Below, piece after piece: positions 1 to 13,144 of a stretch of DNA of 64,000 nucleotides. A program made the translations under genes and the position numbers. This stretch comes from Nemophila menziesii (Eukaryota; Streptophyta; Magnoliopsida; Boraginales; Hydrophyllaceae): assembly GCA_029959085.1 (NCBI GenBank), contig JARWIR010000218.1, positions 78,790 through 142,789 of the forward strand, in the 5' to 3' direction. Numbering within the stretch: position 1 is the first letter of the stretch; each line of letters starts with the position of its first letter. The notes below the pieces were generated by a model. It did not search any database, had not been told where the DNA came from, and saw nothing but the letters and a program-made list of their open reading frames with translations.

Positions 1-3000
1 TATGTTCAAAACTCTCTAAGTATTAGATTTGGCTAATATAACAAACTTGTTCACAACTTACAATTTGTTAAGAACCGGATTCGAGAGTGAATTCTTATGT
101 TCAAACACTTTAAAATCTCATATCTAGCCTTGTTGGGTAATGGATTTAGGCTTTTTGGTTAGAGTAGGGCATACATGGTATTATCTGCTATGATAGTTTG
201 GATCACATACGTTGTTTTTAGGATTCCTCCATGTCGAACCCCGATAAACAATCGTGCTCTTATGTTCAAAACTCTCTAAGTATTAGATTTGGCTAATATA
301 ACAAACTTGTTCACAACTTACAATTTGTTAAGAACCAGATTCGAGAGTGAATTCTTATGTTCAAACACTTTAAAATCTCATATCTATCCTTGTTGGGTAA
401 TGGATTTAGGCTTTTTGTTTAGAGTAGGGCATAGATGGTATTATCTGTTATGATAGTTTGCATCACATATGTTGTTTTTAGCATTCCTCCATGTCGAACC
501 CCGATAAACAATCGTGCTCTTATGTTCAAAACTCTCTAAGTATTAGATTTGGCTAATATAACAAACTTGTTCACAACTTACAATTTTTTAAGAACCAGAT
601 CCGAGAGTGAATTCTTATGTTCAAACATTTTAAAATCTCATATCTATCCTTGTTGGGTAATGGATTTAGGCTTTTTGGTTAGAGTAGGGCATACATGGTA
701 TTATCTGCTATGATAGTTTGGATCACATACGTTGTTTTTAGGATTCCTCCATGTCGAACCCCGATAAACAATCGTGCTCTTATGTTCAAAACTCTCTAAG
801 TATTAGATTTGGCTAATATAACAAACTTGTTCACAACTTACAATTTGTTAAGAACCAGATTCGAGAGTGAATTCTTATGTTCAAACACTTTAAAATCTCA
901 TATCTAGCCTTGTTGGGTAATGGATTTAGGCTTTTTGGTTAGAGTAGGGCATACATGGTATTATCTGCTATGATAGTTTGGATCACATACGTTGTGTTTA
1001 GGATTCCTCCATGTCGAACCCCGATAAACAATAGTGCTCTTATGTTCAAAACTCTCTAAGTATTAGATTTGGATAATATAACAAACTTTTTCACAACTTA
1101 CAATTTTTTAAGAACCAGATTCGAGAGTGAATTCTTATGTTCAAACACTTTAAAATCTCATATCTATCCTTGTTGGGTAATGGATTTAGGCTTTTTGTTT
1201 AGAGTAGGGCATAGATGGTATTATCTGCTATGATAGTTTGCAACACATATGTTGTTTTTAGCATTCCTCCATGTCGAACCTTGATAAACAATCGTGCTCT
1301 TATGTTCAAAACTCTCTAAGTATTAGATTTGGCTAATATAACAAACTTGTTCACAACTTACAATTTGTTAAGAACCAGATTCGAGAGTGAATTCTTATGT
1401 TCAAACACTTTAAAATCTCATATCTAGCCTTGTTGGGTAATGGATTTAGGCTTTTTGGTTAGAGTAGGGCATACATGGTATTATCTGCTATGATAGTTTG
1501 GATCACATACGTTGTTTTTAGGATTCCTCCATGTCGAACCCCGATAAACAATCGTGCTCTTATGTTCAAAACTCTCTAAGTATTAGATTTGGCTAATATA
1601 ACAAACTTGTTCACAACTTACAATTTGTTAAGAACCAGATTCGAGAGTGAATTCTTATGTTCAAACACTTTAAAATCTCATATCTATCCTTGTTGGGTAA
1701 TGGATTTAGGCTTTTTGTTTAGAGTAGGGCATAGATGGTATTATCTGCTATGATAGTTTGCATCACATATGTTGTTTTTAGCATTCCTCCATGTCGAACC
1801 CCGATAAACAATCGTGCTCTTATGTTCAAAACTCTCTAAGTATTAGATTTGGCTAATATAACAAACTTGTTCACAACTTACAATTTTTTAAGAACCAGAT
1901 CCGAGAGTGAATTCTTATGTTCAAACACTTTAAAATCTCATATCTAGCCTTGTTGGGTAATGGATTTAGGCTTTTTGGTTAGAGTAGGGCATACATGGTA
2001 TTATCTGCTATGATAGTTTGGATCACATACGTTGTTTTTAGGATTCCTCCATGTCGAACCCCGATAAACAATCGTGCTCTTATGTTCAAAACTCTCTAAG
2101 TATTAGATTTGGCTAATATAACAAACTTGTTCACAACTTACAATTTGTTAAGAACCAGATTCGAGAGTGAATTCTTATGTTCAAACACTTTAAAATCTCA
2201 TATCTAGCCTTGTTGGGTAATGGATTTAGGCTTTTTGGTTAGAGTAGGGCATACATGGTATTATCTGCTATGATAGTTTGGATCACATACGTTGTTTTTA
2301 GGATTCCTCCATGTCGAACCCCGATAAACAATCGTGCTCTTATGTTCAAAACTCTCTAAGTATTAGATTTGGCTAATATAACAAACTTGTTCACAACTTA
2401 CAATTTGTTAAGAACCAGATTCGAGAGTGAATTCTTATGTTCAAACATTTTAAAATTTCATATCTATCCTTGTTGGGTAATGGATTTAGGCTTTTTGTTT
2501 AGAGTAGGGCATAGATGGTATTATCTGCTATGATAGTTTGCATCAAATATGTTGATTTTAGGATTCCTCCATATCGAACCCCGATAAACAATCGTGCTCT
2601 TATGTTCAAAACTCTCTAAGTATTAGATTTGGCTAATATAACAAACTTGTTCACAACTTACAATTTTTTAAGAACCAGATTCGAGAGTGAATTCTTATGT
2701 TCAAACACTTTAAAATCTCATATCTATCCTTGTTGGGTAATGGATTTAGGCTTTTTGTTTAGAGTAGGGCATAGATGGTATTATCTGCTATGATAGTTTG
2801 CATCAAATATGTTGATTTTAGGATTCCTCCATATCGAACCCCGATAAACAATCGTGCTCTTATGTTCAAAACTCTCTAAGTATTAGATTTGGCTAATATA
2901 ACAAACTTGTTCACAACTTACAATTTTTTAAGAACCAGATTCGAGAGTGAATTCTTATGTTCAAAAATTTAAAATCTCATATCTATCCTTGTTGGGTAAT

Positions 3001-6000
3001 GGATTTAGGCTTTTTGTTTAGAGTAGGGCATAAATGGTATTATCTGCTATGATAGTTTGCATCACATATGTTGTTTTTAGCATTCCTCCATGTCGAACCT
3101 CGATAAACAATCGTGCTCTTATGTTCAAAACTCTCTAAGTATTAGATTTGGCTAATATAACAAACTTGTTCACAACTTACAATTTTTTAAGAACCAGATC
3201 CGAGAGTGAATTCTTATGTTCAAACATTTTCAAATCTCATATCTATCCTTGTTGGGTAATGGATTTAGGATTTTTGTTTAGAGTAGGGCATAGATGGTAT
3301 TATCTGCTATGATAGTTTGCATCACATATGTTGTTTTTAGCATTCCTCCATGTCGAACCCCGATAAACAATCGTGCTCTTATGTTCAAAACTCTCTAAGT
3401 ATTAGATTTGGATAATATAACAAACTTGTTCACAACTTACAATTTTTTAAGAACTAGATCCGAGAGTGAATTCTTATGTTCAAACATTTTCAAATCTCAT
3501 ATCTATCCTTGTTGGGTAATGGATTTAGGATTTTTGTTTAGAGTAGGGCATAGATGGTATTATCTGCTATGATAGTTTGCATCACATATGTTGTTTTTAG
3601 CATTCCTCCATGTCGAACCCCGATAAACAATCGTGCTCTTATGTTCAAAACTCTCTAAGTATTAGATTTGGATAATATAACAAACTTGTTCACAACTTAC
3701 AATTTTTTAAGAACCAGATTCGAGAGTGAATTCTTATGTTCAAACACTTTAAAATCTCATATCTATCCTTGTTGGGTAATGGATTTAGGCTTTTTGTTTA
3801 GAGTAGGGCATAGATGGTATTATCTGCTATGATAGTTTGCAACACATATGTTGTTTTTAGCATTCCTCCATGTCGAACCTCGATAAACAATCGTGCTCTT
3901 ATGTTCAAAACTCTCTAAGTATTAGATTTGGCTAATATAACAAACTTGTTCACAACTTACAATTTGTTAAGAACCAGATTCGAGAGTGAATTCTTATGTT
4001 CAAACACTTTAAAATCTCATATCTATCCTTGTTGGGTAATGGATTTAGGCTTTTTGTTTAGAGTAGGGCATAGATGGTATTATCTGCTATGATAGTTTGC
4101 AACACATATGTTGTTTTTAGCATTCCTCCATGTCGAACCTCGATAAACAATCGTGCTCTTATGTTCAAAACTCTCTAAGTATTAGATTTGGATAATATAA
4201 CAAACTTGTTCACAACTTACAATTTGTTAAGAACCAGATTCGAGAGTGAATTCTTATGTTCAAACACTTTAAAATCTCATATCTATCCTTGTTGGGTAAT
4301 GGATTTATGCTTTTTGTTTAGAGTAGGGCATAGATGGTATTATCTGCTATGATAGTTTGCATCAAATATGTTGTTTTTAGGATTCCTCCATGTCGAACCC
4401 CGATAAACAATCGTGCTCTTATGTTCAAAACTCTCTAAGTATTAGATTTGGCAAATATAACAAACTTGTTCACAACTTACAATTTGTTAAGAACCAGATT
4501 CGAGAGTGAATTCTTATGTTCAAACACTTTAAAATCTCATATCTATCCTTGTTGGGTAATGGATTTAGGCTTTTTGTTTAGAGTAGGGCATAGATGGTAT
4601 TATCTGCTATGATAGTTTGCATCACATATGTTGTTTTTAGCATTCCTTCATGTCGAACCCCGATAAACAATCGTGCTCTTATGTTCAAAACTCTCTAAGT
4701 ATTAGATTTGGATAATATAACAAACTTGTTCACAACTTACAATTTGTTAAGAACCAGATTCGAGAGTGAATTCTTATGTTCAAACACTTTAAAATCTCAT
4801 ATCTATCCTTGTTGGGTAATGGATTTAGGCTTTTTGTTTAGAGTAGGGCATAGATGGTATTATCTGCTATGATAGTTTGCATCACATATGTTGTTTTTAG
4901 CATTCCTCCATGTCGAACCCCGATAAACAATCGTGCTCTTATGTTCAAAACTCTCTAAGTATTAGATTTGGATAATATAACAAACTTGTTCACAACTTAC
5001 AATTTGTTAAGAACCAGATTCGAGAGTGAATTCTTATGTTCAAACACTTTAAAATCTCATATCTATCCTTGTTGGGTAATGGATTTAGGCTTTTTGTTTA
5101 GAGTAGGGCATAGATGGTATTATCTGCTATGATAGTTTGCAACACATATGTTGTTTTTAGCATTCCTCCATGTCGAACCTCGATAAACAATCGTGCTCTT
5201 ATGTTCAAAACTCTCTAAGTATTAGATTTGGCTAATATAACAAACTTGTTCACAACTTACAATTTTTTAAGAACCAGGTCCGAGAGTTAATTCTTATGTT
5301 CAAACATTTTAAAATCTCATATCTATCCTTGTTGGGTAATGGATTTAGGCTTTTTGTTTAGAGTAGGGCATAGATGGTATTATCTGCTATGATAGTTTGC
5401 ATCAAATATGTTGATTTTAGAATTCCTCCATATCGAACCCCGATAAACAATCGTGCTCTTATGTTCAAAACTCTCTAAATATTAGATTTGGCTAATATAA
5501 CAAACTTGTTCACAACTTACAATTTGTTAAGAACCAGATTCGAGAGTGAATTCTTATATTCAAACATTTTAAAATCTCATATCTATCCTTGTTGGGTAAT
5601 GGATTTAGGCTTTTTGTTTAGAGTAGGGCATAGATGGTATTATCTGCTATGATAGTTTGCATCAAATATGTTGATTTTAGGATTCCTCCATATCGAACCC
5701 CGATAAACAATCGTGCTCTTATGTTCAAAACTCTCTAAGTATTAGATTTGGCTAATATAACAAACTTGTTCACAACTTACAATTTTTTAAAAACCAGATT
5801 CGAGAGTGAATTCTTATGTTCAAACACTTTAAAATCTCATATCTATCCTTGTTTGGTAATGGATTTAGGCTTTTTGTTTAGAGTAGGGCATAGATGGTAT
5901 TATCTGCTATGATAGTTTGCATCACATATGTTGTTTTTAGCATTCCTCCATGTCGAACCCCGATAAACAATCGTGCTCTTATGTTCAAAACTCTCTAAGT

Positions 6001-6951
6001 ATTAGATTTGGCAAATATAACAAACTTGTTCACAACTTACAATTTGTTAAGAACCAGATTCGAGCATATCACATAGAATTACTAAATACGTAGAAGAGTG
6101 AATTCTTATGTTCAAAACTCTCTAAGTATTAGATTTGGCTAATATAACAAACTTGTTCACAACTTACAATTTATTAAGAACCAGATTCGAGAGTGAATTC
6201 TTATGTTCAAACACTTTAAAATCTCATATCTATCCTTGTTGGGTAATGGATTTAGGCTTTTTGTTTAGAGTAGGGCATAGATGGTATTATCTGCTATGAT
6301 AGTTTGCATCACATATGTTGTTTTTAGGATTCCTCCATGTCGAACCCCGATAAACAATCGTGCTCTTATGTTCAAAACTCTCTAAGTATTATATTTTGCT
6401 AATATAACAAAGTTGTTCACAACTTACAATTTGTTAAGAACCAGATTCGAGAGTGAATTCTTATGTTCAAACACTTTAAAATCTCATATCTATCCTTGTT
6501 GGGTAATGGATTTAGGCTTTTTGTTTAGAGTAGGGCATAGATGGTATTATCTGCTATGATAGTTTGCATCACATATGTTGTTTTTAGCATTCCTCCATGT
6601 CGAACCCTGATAAACAATCGTGCTCTTATGTTCAAAACTCTCTAAGTATTAGATTTGGCTAATATAACAAAAAATTTCACAACTTACAATTTTTTAAGAA
6701 CTAGATTCGAGAGTGAATTCTTATGTTCAAAAATTTAAAATCTCATATCTATCCTTGTTGGTTAATGGATTTAGGCTTTTTGTTTAGAGTAGGGCATAGA
6801 TGGTATTATCTGCTATGATAGTTTGTATCACATATGTTGTTTTTAGCATTCCTCCATGTCGAACCCCGATAAACAATCGTGCTCTTATGTTCAAAACTCT
6901 CTAAGTATTAGATTTGGATAATATAACAAACTTATTCACAATTTACAATTT
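1..6951. repeat. S260 satellite array (260-bp tandem unit)
   Basis: About 27 head-to-tail copies. Units start at 1, 261, 521 and so on to 2861. One base is lost near 2965, and units then run from 3120 to 5980 and from 6107, 6367, 6627 and 6886. Each unit carries the word TATGTTCAAA twice, 95 bp apart, and a block with GGGTAATGGATTTAGG and AGAGTAGGGCATA. Copies differ by a few percent and fall into two haplotypes: A has AGCCTT/GGTTAGAG/ACATGG, B has ATCCTT/GTTTAGAG/AGATGG. No open frame is conserved. The array runs off the left edge and ends abruptly at about 6951. Confidence 0.97.
6064..6106. other. Foreign interruption inside the S260 array
   Basis: The unit that starts at 5980 stops after CCAGATTCGAG and is followed by a short segment containing ATCACATAGAATTACTAA. 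The array then resumes at 6107. The same segment follows the same S260 breakpoint at about 43470, next to the SART-1 exons in the right arm, so it is not random filler. Confidence 0.8.
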
Positions 6952-7411
6952 GAGGGTTTAGACAGATAGTTTCCATTCGAGGTCAATAATTGGATTTTAA
7001 ATTTTGCTTATATAATAAATGAATAGACTTTATCATAATATAATGAATAGACTTTATTATAATATAATGAAAAATCATGGGATCAAAATAATTTCAAACT
7101 TATAAAAAATAAGAAACACGTGACGAAATATATAATAAAACCTTAATACACAACTAATCACTCTCGTCCCCATAAAAAATATTACAGGTTAATCGTCACC
7201 ATCAACATAATCTTTATCATTAACAGGATCCACGGGTCCCGGTACAAGGTTAAAATTTGAAAGATCGATCTCTATCATTGCCTAATAGTCAATTCAAACA
7301 ACGGGTATTTCGAATCCAAGTTCGTATCAGTCAACAGAATATATGTTGGATATAGACTAGTGGAAATTGATTATGCACCAAATAGTTTGGGACTCCATCT
7401 GTGACGGTCGT
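6952..7411. other. Unique AT-rich stretch between S260 and the DUF4216 relic
   Basis: No convincing coding region. A near-duplicated 22-25 bp piece (AATGAATAGACTTTAT..) occurs twice at about 7016-7070. The part nearest 7411 is probably 3' flank of the transposon relic that follows. Confidence 0.5.
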
Positions 7412-7870
7412 TCACTTCCCAAACAACTTTCCACCCATTTCCACCTTCTTTGCATTAATTTGATCAATGTAAAAGACCTTTTTTGCTTGAGTTGTTAAGA
7501 TGTAAGGTTCTTCAGTCCACCAAAAAGAACTTGTGTTGATAATTGTTGCTCCGTGTTTTGTTTTTCGCGGTTTCTTTTTTTCATTTGTGTTATACCACTT
7601 ACACTTAAACAACACAACTGGACAATCACCAGTGAATTCAACCTCGACAATGTTAATTAACTCACCATAAAAAGGATCTTCACCTATGAAATTACAAAAT
7701 AACTGGTTTATATACAAACATCCAACTACAAAAGAAATCAAATAAAAAAACACAAGTAACTGACTTGTGATTGTATTAACTCCATAGTCTTGAGTAACTC
7801 TTTTCACCCTTTTCACTCGTTATCCATTTGACCATGTTCACAATGCAAGAATCAAATTGATACACGACGT
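7412..7870 (-). pseudogene. DUF4216-domain fragment of a CACTA (En/Spm-type) transposon ORF
   Basis: The minus-strand frame contains VTQDYGV, then after an intron-like hydrophobic stretch PFYGELINIVEVEF, VVLFKCKWYNT and a later WW..EPYILTTQAKKVFYID. This order matches DUF4216, the C-terminal domain found with plant CACTA transposase-like proteins (YYG-I--I-EL-Y / VVLFKCDW / PFILA-QA-QVFY). The domain is partly broken: the open frame begins at a GTG, and an in-frame stop lies just upstream. Codons further up (7817-7877) fit another frame. I see no transposase core (TNP2) nearby and no CACTA ends, so it is an isolated remnant. The family call rests on motif recall, not a search. Confidence 0.6.
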
Positions 7871-7879
7871 TATTCGACA

Positions 7880-9451
7880 TGTTAGACAACAAGAACAACT
7901 CTTCTGTAGCAAAAGGATTACCCTCTTATCCTATTAGATACTCCTGCACACAAAGTCAGTTATTAGTTGAAATAAAGTCAACTTATTTTATAGACTTGTA
8001 TACATTTTTATTGAACCAGCGACAAAAATGTTCTCGATGTTTTGTCTTTCTATCACGGACTGGAAGTGAGGACTTGTGTTCCTACAAAAAGAACTAGTGT
8101 TAATAATCACTAATACGATATTTAAATAAACGGTAAATATGATCTACCGTTTTTTGTGATTCAACCATTAAGCAAGACAAGTTTTTTTCTTTCTAAACAT
8201 CTCTTATCTGAGAGATGAAGTTAAATCTGTGATAGAGGTTTAAGATCTTTTTATTTTTTCTCTATGTTCGATCTAGAAAAACCGGCCTTAAAACGTTCTC
8301 CAATACACTCAAGACCCTTGAGATAATATTAAATTAAATTTCAAAAATATTGAGAAACCTTAACTTTGATTTCTCCTTCTATTTATTACAAAACTCGATG
8401 ATGTTTGCACGGTTTCTATTCCTTGTAAAGAGCCGCACAAGAGTGATTTAGAAAATGTCTTGTAAAACTGTCTAGAGACCAAGACCAAAAACCAAAATTT
8501 GTTTTTCCTAGTCCACATGTATATGACCAAGGGTCTTGAGATTCATTACAATCTGCTGAAATCAAAACTCAAAAAACAAACCAGGAACATGGAAATAAGC
8601 TCGTTTTCATATTCCATATTCTTTAGAAATTATCTCTAACACACGACATTCACTATTAAGTACAAATTTCATATGAACTTGCGGCTTTGGCTTCGGCTTT
8701 GGCTTCGGCTTTAGCTGGTAATGTTGGTAAAAAAATTCCAAGTCAATTAGATAAATAGCAGGCTGATGCCAATCACTTTTGACAACTACACAAGTAATAG
8801 TTAATTAGATGACACGAATTATTTTATAACCCTCTAATTATAGAATTCTTTACTTATATAGTTCGAAAAATGTATTCAAACTGCCAGAAAAATTTACTTC
8901 ACTAGATGGAACAAAACATTTAGAGTAGTACTTTTCTAGTCGAATTAATTACTAAATCTATTCTGTATTGAAGTTAATTACTAAATCTATTCTGTATTGA
9001 AGAGGTTGATCTGATACTCTGTTTTTAACATAAAGAACTTCACATGTAGTCTCTAACACCCTGATTGATTAAATCTAATTACGGATTCATACAGTAATTT
9101 TGTTTGATTCATAATGCTTAAATTAAAAATCATAGTTTCAAAGGCCTAAATTGGAAATTCCTAATCTAGTAAAACTTAAACCATATCTAAAGCAAAGTAC
9201 AATCATTAACCCTAAACACATATCAAGCCATTTGTCTACAAAAAACATATCAAACTACACACATATGATATATCAATCAAGTATATGAAAAATTACCACC
9301 ACAAGCATTGAATTCATAAAAACAAGCAACAATTGAAACTATTTAATTGTTACAATAATACGTTCAAGCTATATGTAATAGCATAAGTTGTCTATTCCTT
9401 TTCCCGCTTTGGAATGAAAGGAGAAGATTGACACAATTCTTGAAGCAATCA
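7880..9451. other. Intergenic region downstream of the F-box gene
   Basis: No gene supported. It holds a short run of 12-bp repeats (GGCTTTGGCTTC) at 8682-8714. A 30-bp tandem duplication (TTAATTACTAAATC..) lies at about 8946-9001. The 8911-9172 segment is repeated at 30506-30735. Confidence 0.6.
8911..9172. repeat. Dispersed repeat, copy 1 (other copy 30506-30735)
   Basis: Both copies share ACTTTTCTAGTCGAATTAAT, GATTGATTAAATCTAATTAC and CATAGTTTCAAAGGCCTAAA in the same order and orientation. Copy 1 lies downstream of the F-box gene and has an additional 30-bp tandem duplication that copy 2 lacks. This looks like copied 3' flank of an F-box locus or an old transposon fragment. Confidence 0.8.
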
Positions 9452-11424
9452 TCAAGAAAATATAATTTGACATTTTGCAGATCCTCGACAGAAGTAAGAT
9501 ATGTTCGTAACCATCTTATATTTCTTGGTTCGGGAACCATAGAGCTTTATTGTCATTGTTGTGAGTAGTTTAGCATTCTCAAGCACATAAGCTACCATCT
9601 CAAGTTCATCTGCCAGACCGGTGAATTTATTTATTGACATTTTTTCAAGGCAGGAAAAGAAGCGAAGAGGCACTTTTTCGGGTTTGCTCCAACATCTCGT
9701 AGGGGAATGACATACGTAGTGATCCTGCACCAACATTAAAAACTTCAAAAGAGCACCTAGCCTTCGGGTCCATAAATAATTTTTCTATGTTCTACTAATC
9801 AAAAACATTAGTTAGAGTTCACTTTCAATTTTAAATCCCGAACTAAAGAAATGAATGCAAAAAAGTGTTCTCTCACAACATAAGGTTTTACTAACCAGTG
9901 AAATGGTAAGATGTTCTAGCTTATTCGAGCTTTCGACAATTTTCAGAAGTGAATCCCATATACAGCATTTGGCCTCGATATTCAATTGAACCAGTCTCGG
10001 GAATCTTGGGGTCACACCTGCATCGCTGAGAACCTTCACAGAAGAGAAAAAATAAAATAAATCAAACGCAGACAACACATTAGATATCCCACCTCCTCCA
10101 AACACCAAGAAATTAGCATCTGAACTACATACTCTTAAAAGTTTAAGAAAACACAAAGGCTACTGCACGTCAAAGTGTAAATGTCTAGACCACAGTGTTC
10201 ACACATAAACACAATTATGTATAGTTACCAAAGTGTGAATAAATGAGGAGATTGTCTAAAATAATTAAATTAAGTTAATGTACAAAGCTCAGAGAAATTT
10301 TCAAGCTCGGTTGAAGAAAGAGCATCGTACCGTAAGAGATTCACCCGTCAAGGATAGCTTTGTCACGTTGTGAAGTCTTTGAAAGAGTTTAACAACTGAG
10401 TCGGAGTAACAACTATATATATCTGGGTCAAAAAAATAATAGGAGCGAAGTTCAATATGTGCTTCATCTAGCAAATATAGGTTCCCAACAGAAATTTTTC
10501 TTGAGCCTTCGTCATATAGTTTAAGATACCTAAGTTGAGGAGCATTTATCTCAAGCTGCTTGCCATAATGACCAACTTCAGCTTCAATACGCAAGCAGAG
10601 TATTCTCACAGTAGGAGATGATACGATAAATGGGGAGTCAGTTAAATATGTAAATTTTGAAACTTGGAGAGACTCAAGACTCGAACAGCCAGACATTAAA
10701 TTGTAAAATGATTGATAACATGTAATGGTTCGATTACATTCACAAGATTCATCACATATATAGTATGCATGTCTGAGATTGAGGGTCTTGAGATTTCGAA
10801 GAGAAACCAATTTTGGTACCTTCAGAGATACAGCACCACTTAAATAAAGATGCTGTAGTGTCTTACTGGTAAAAAGCGTACAAGGCATCTCATAGGCGTA
10901 AGGAGGATAATTGTCCAAACAAAATATAATCACCTCAGCATCTCGTGAAACTGCAGTGCCTATCCAGTTAATGACAGTTTCCATTATACTTTCACACAGA
11001 GCAAGAGTCCGCATCCGAAGATTAAACTTGTATATTCTTTCTCCAGAGAGGGATGTTAAAATCTTGTTAACAAAATGAACAAATAAACTTTCAAAGACTT
11101 CTTCGTTGACATTGTTGAATAATCTAAAATCTTCAGTCAAATTGAGAGTATCAATATCTTTCCATATGAACTTCCACCTTGTAGATAGCAAGCTGGTGGC
11201 TACAGCCTCATCCATTGGAAGAAACGAGATAATGTGACTTAATATATGTGTCGGTAAATTGCTAATTATATCATCATCATCATTTGCAGGTTGTTTCCTA
11301 GCCTATTTGGCAAGAGATTACATATTTAACTATTTCGCAAAATAGGGGAACAATTGTGCAAACAGACCTCGAATTAAAATATGGTGCATACCTCTATGTT
11401 ATGACTTGGTGTATCAGATGCCAT
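9452..11424 (-). CDS. F-box/FBD/LRR-repeat protein, four exons, intact
   Basis: Exons on the minus strand are 11392-11424, 10331-11302, 9896-10033 and 9452-9724. They join in frame (all phase 0, every intron GT..AG) to 472 codons, 471 aa. The start is the ATG at 11424, giving an 11-residue first exon MASDTPSHNIE. The larger exon 2 has no upstream in-frame ATG before a stop. Residues 22-62 are an F-box (IISNLPTHILSHIISFLP, then LLSTRWKFIWKDI). Leucine-rich repeats follow (SLRNLKTLNL, CSSLESLQVS, INAPQLRYLKL). The C-terminal ~80 residues are an FBD domain ending YFCRGSAKCQIIFS. Family members are substrate adaptors of SCF ubiquitin ligases that bind SKP1/ASK through the F-box; the target cannot be told. 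Length matches the family and no disabling change is seen. It stands alone, 2.5 kb from the S260 array. Confidence 0.9.
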
Positions 11425-11740
11425 TTGTATAGCAGGGTTGCACCAGCTTTCCAAAGCAAAAAATCAAGGCTTCTTCCCCTTAAGAGACACCCTAAAATTT
11501 CAAAAGAAAAGTTGGTATTTGCTAAAGTATATAACAATATAAATTATAGATAAGCTCGACAAAAGAGTCCTAAAACAAAACTATATTAAATGGAAGCATT
11601 CAATTTAACACTTAAAACATGTAACTGACAGTATTAATTTTAAAAGTAACAGTAACATTTGAACGGCTTAGTAAAATATGTGGTCTGTAATAATAACTAT
11701 ATAACATGTTCTTGTTTTTTCAGACTCTTTAAGACTAGTT

Positions 11741-11750
11741 CTTTTATATA
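11741..11750 (-). promoter_or_regulatory. Candidate TATA box of the F-box gene
   Basis: Read on the minus strand this is TATATAAAAG, about 320 bp upstream of the ATG. A start about 30 bp downstream would give a ~290-bp 5' UTR. No transcript evidence is available. Confidence 0.3.
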
Positions 11751-11759
11751 TTTGACGAA

Positions 11760-12716
11760 TCTTTTTTTTTATTTTCTATAATAACCCCCTCTCCGTCTCA
11801 GATAACACCTCAGCTATTTTTTTTTTCTTTTGCACTGCTAAAAGTGCTCAATTACATTTTTGCCCAATAATTTGAAGTTGCACTATGTTCATACATGAAT
11901 AAGAAGCTCCAATTGACCTGCAATATTATTTCAACATAAAAGTTAAGTCTTTTACAATATTACTCTCAAAAAGTCCCAATATGTACCAAGAATGACTTTT
12001 TTTTTTATCATTCACTTTCAGAAAAACACAGCTCGAAATCATAGTTAACATTTGAACTTGCAAAAAATATCATAGCAACGTAAATATGTACTGTGCATTC
12101 AATTATAACATTATTCAACTCAAAACACACAAAATTAATAGTTTGACAGTAAAAAAGATAAATGAGAAGGAAAATATACTTGATCAACAGAGAGATGGAG
12201 AGATTAGTTTTGAGAGACGGTTTTGTGTGAGGGACGTATTTATTACGGATATAAGATGGAGCTGAGAGACGGTTTGTGAAAAGCACTACTAGCGGAGAGA
12301 TGGAGAGATTAGTAATGAGAGTAGGGGTTTTGTGTGAGAGAAGTGTTTATAGCAGAGTCTTCTCTTTTGTCCCCTTGAGAGGAGGAAGTTTGAGAGGCGT
12401 GAGGAGACGCCGAGAGGCGGTTTAGTTTTCCTTTTTTTTATTTCTTGTTCGAGGTTTAATTTTTTGGTTACATAGTAAAGCCAATTTGAAAGCCATTGAA
12501 TAACAACATAGTAATTCCATTTTGAATATAACATATCTATATAACATATGTTTAAATTAGTGAGATTGTATAACCAGGTTGGTTGTGAAATACAAACAAA
12601 AATGAATTAAAATTAATCAATTTGTTTATCAAATATATCTATGTATTTTTTTTATTTAATGAACTATATGGTATAAAGATAATTTTTTAATAATCACCCA
12701 TGCAATTCAAATGTAT
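11760..12716. other. Gene-free AT-rich region with a locally duplicated purine-rich segment
   Basis: No coding region is supported. The word GAGAGATGGAGAGATTAGT occurs at about 12188 and 12294, each followed by GAGAG/GTTTTGTGTGAG-like sequence. This is a local imperfect duplication of about 105 bp. On the minus strand it is pyrimidine-rich, like many plant 5' leaders. Confidence 0.5.
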
Positions 12717-12727
12717 AAATCTTAATA

Positions 12728-12839
12728 AGAACCAGTTGAGATTAGCTCACTGGTCAGGACTTTGTGCATCCAATCTAGTAGCGTAGGTTCGAACTGAGTG
12801 AATGACTCCGAGACCAAAGTGGCTCTTCTATGTAACAAA
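12728..12839 (+). mobile_element. SINE with 11-bp target-site duplication
   Basis: A ~112-bp element has an A-box-like TAGCTCACTGG and a B-box-like GGTTCGAACTG, spaced as in tRNA-derived SINEs. It ends in CTATGTAACAAAA. Direct repeats AAATCTTAATA flank it exactly (12717-12727 and 12840-12850). This is the signature of LINE-mediated insertion. Confidence 0.85.
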
Positions 12840-13026
12840 AAATCTTAATACGGTAATAAATGAAGGAGGTAAATCCTAATTAGGTTGTAAATCAAAGTAA
12901 AAGTCACTAGATTAACAAAGTGTTTGATTCTAAACATATTGTTCATTTGTGATAATAAAAAAAACTCTTGTTAGAGAAACAGAATTGATAAATGATGTTT
13001 GATTGGATTGGTTAAAACAAAAGTTA

Positions 13027-13144
13027 AATATCGCTAGTTGGTCTTGTGGTTAGACTATTCCGCAGAGACAAAGAGGTCATGGGATCTAAACGTATTGGAG
13101 TCAAAATGATTCTGAATCCAAAGTGTGGCCCTCATATGTATTAA
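13027..13144 (+). mobile_element. SINE with 13-bp target-site duplication
   Basis: A ~118-bp element has an A-box-like segment (CTAGTTGGTCTTGTGG) and a decayed B box (GGGATCTAAACG). Its tail GAATCCAAAGTGTGGC..ATATGTATT aligns with the tail of the SINE at 12728. It is flanked by AAAACAAAAGTTA at 13014-13026 and 13145-13157. Confidence 0.82.

Noticed and set aside
1..6951. CRISPR-like or coding tandem repeats
   Set aside because: Repeat units follow each other without unique spacers, period is 260 bp, and no frame is conserved. It is a plant satellite.
7879..8097. 72-aa plus-strand ORF
   Set aside because: No motif; lies opposite the upstream part of the DUF4216 relic and has no splice or promoter support.
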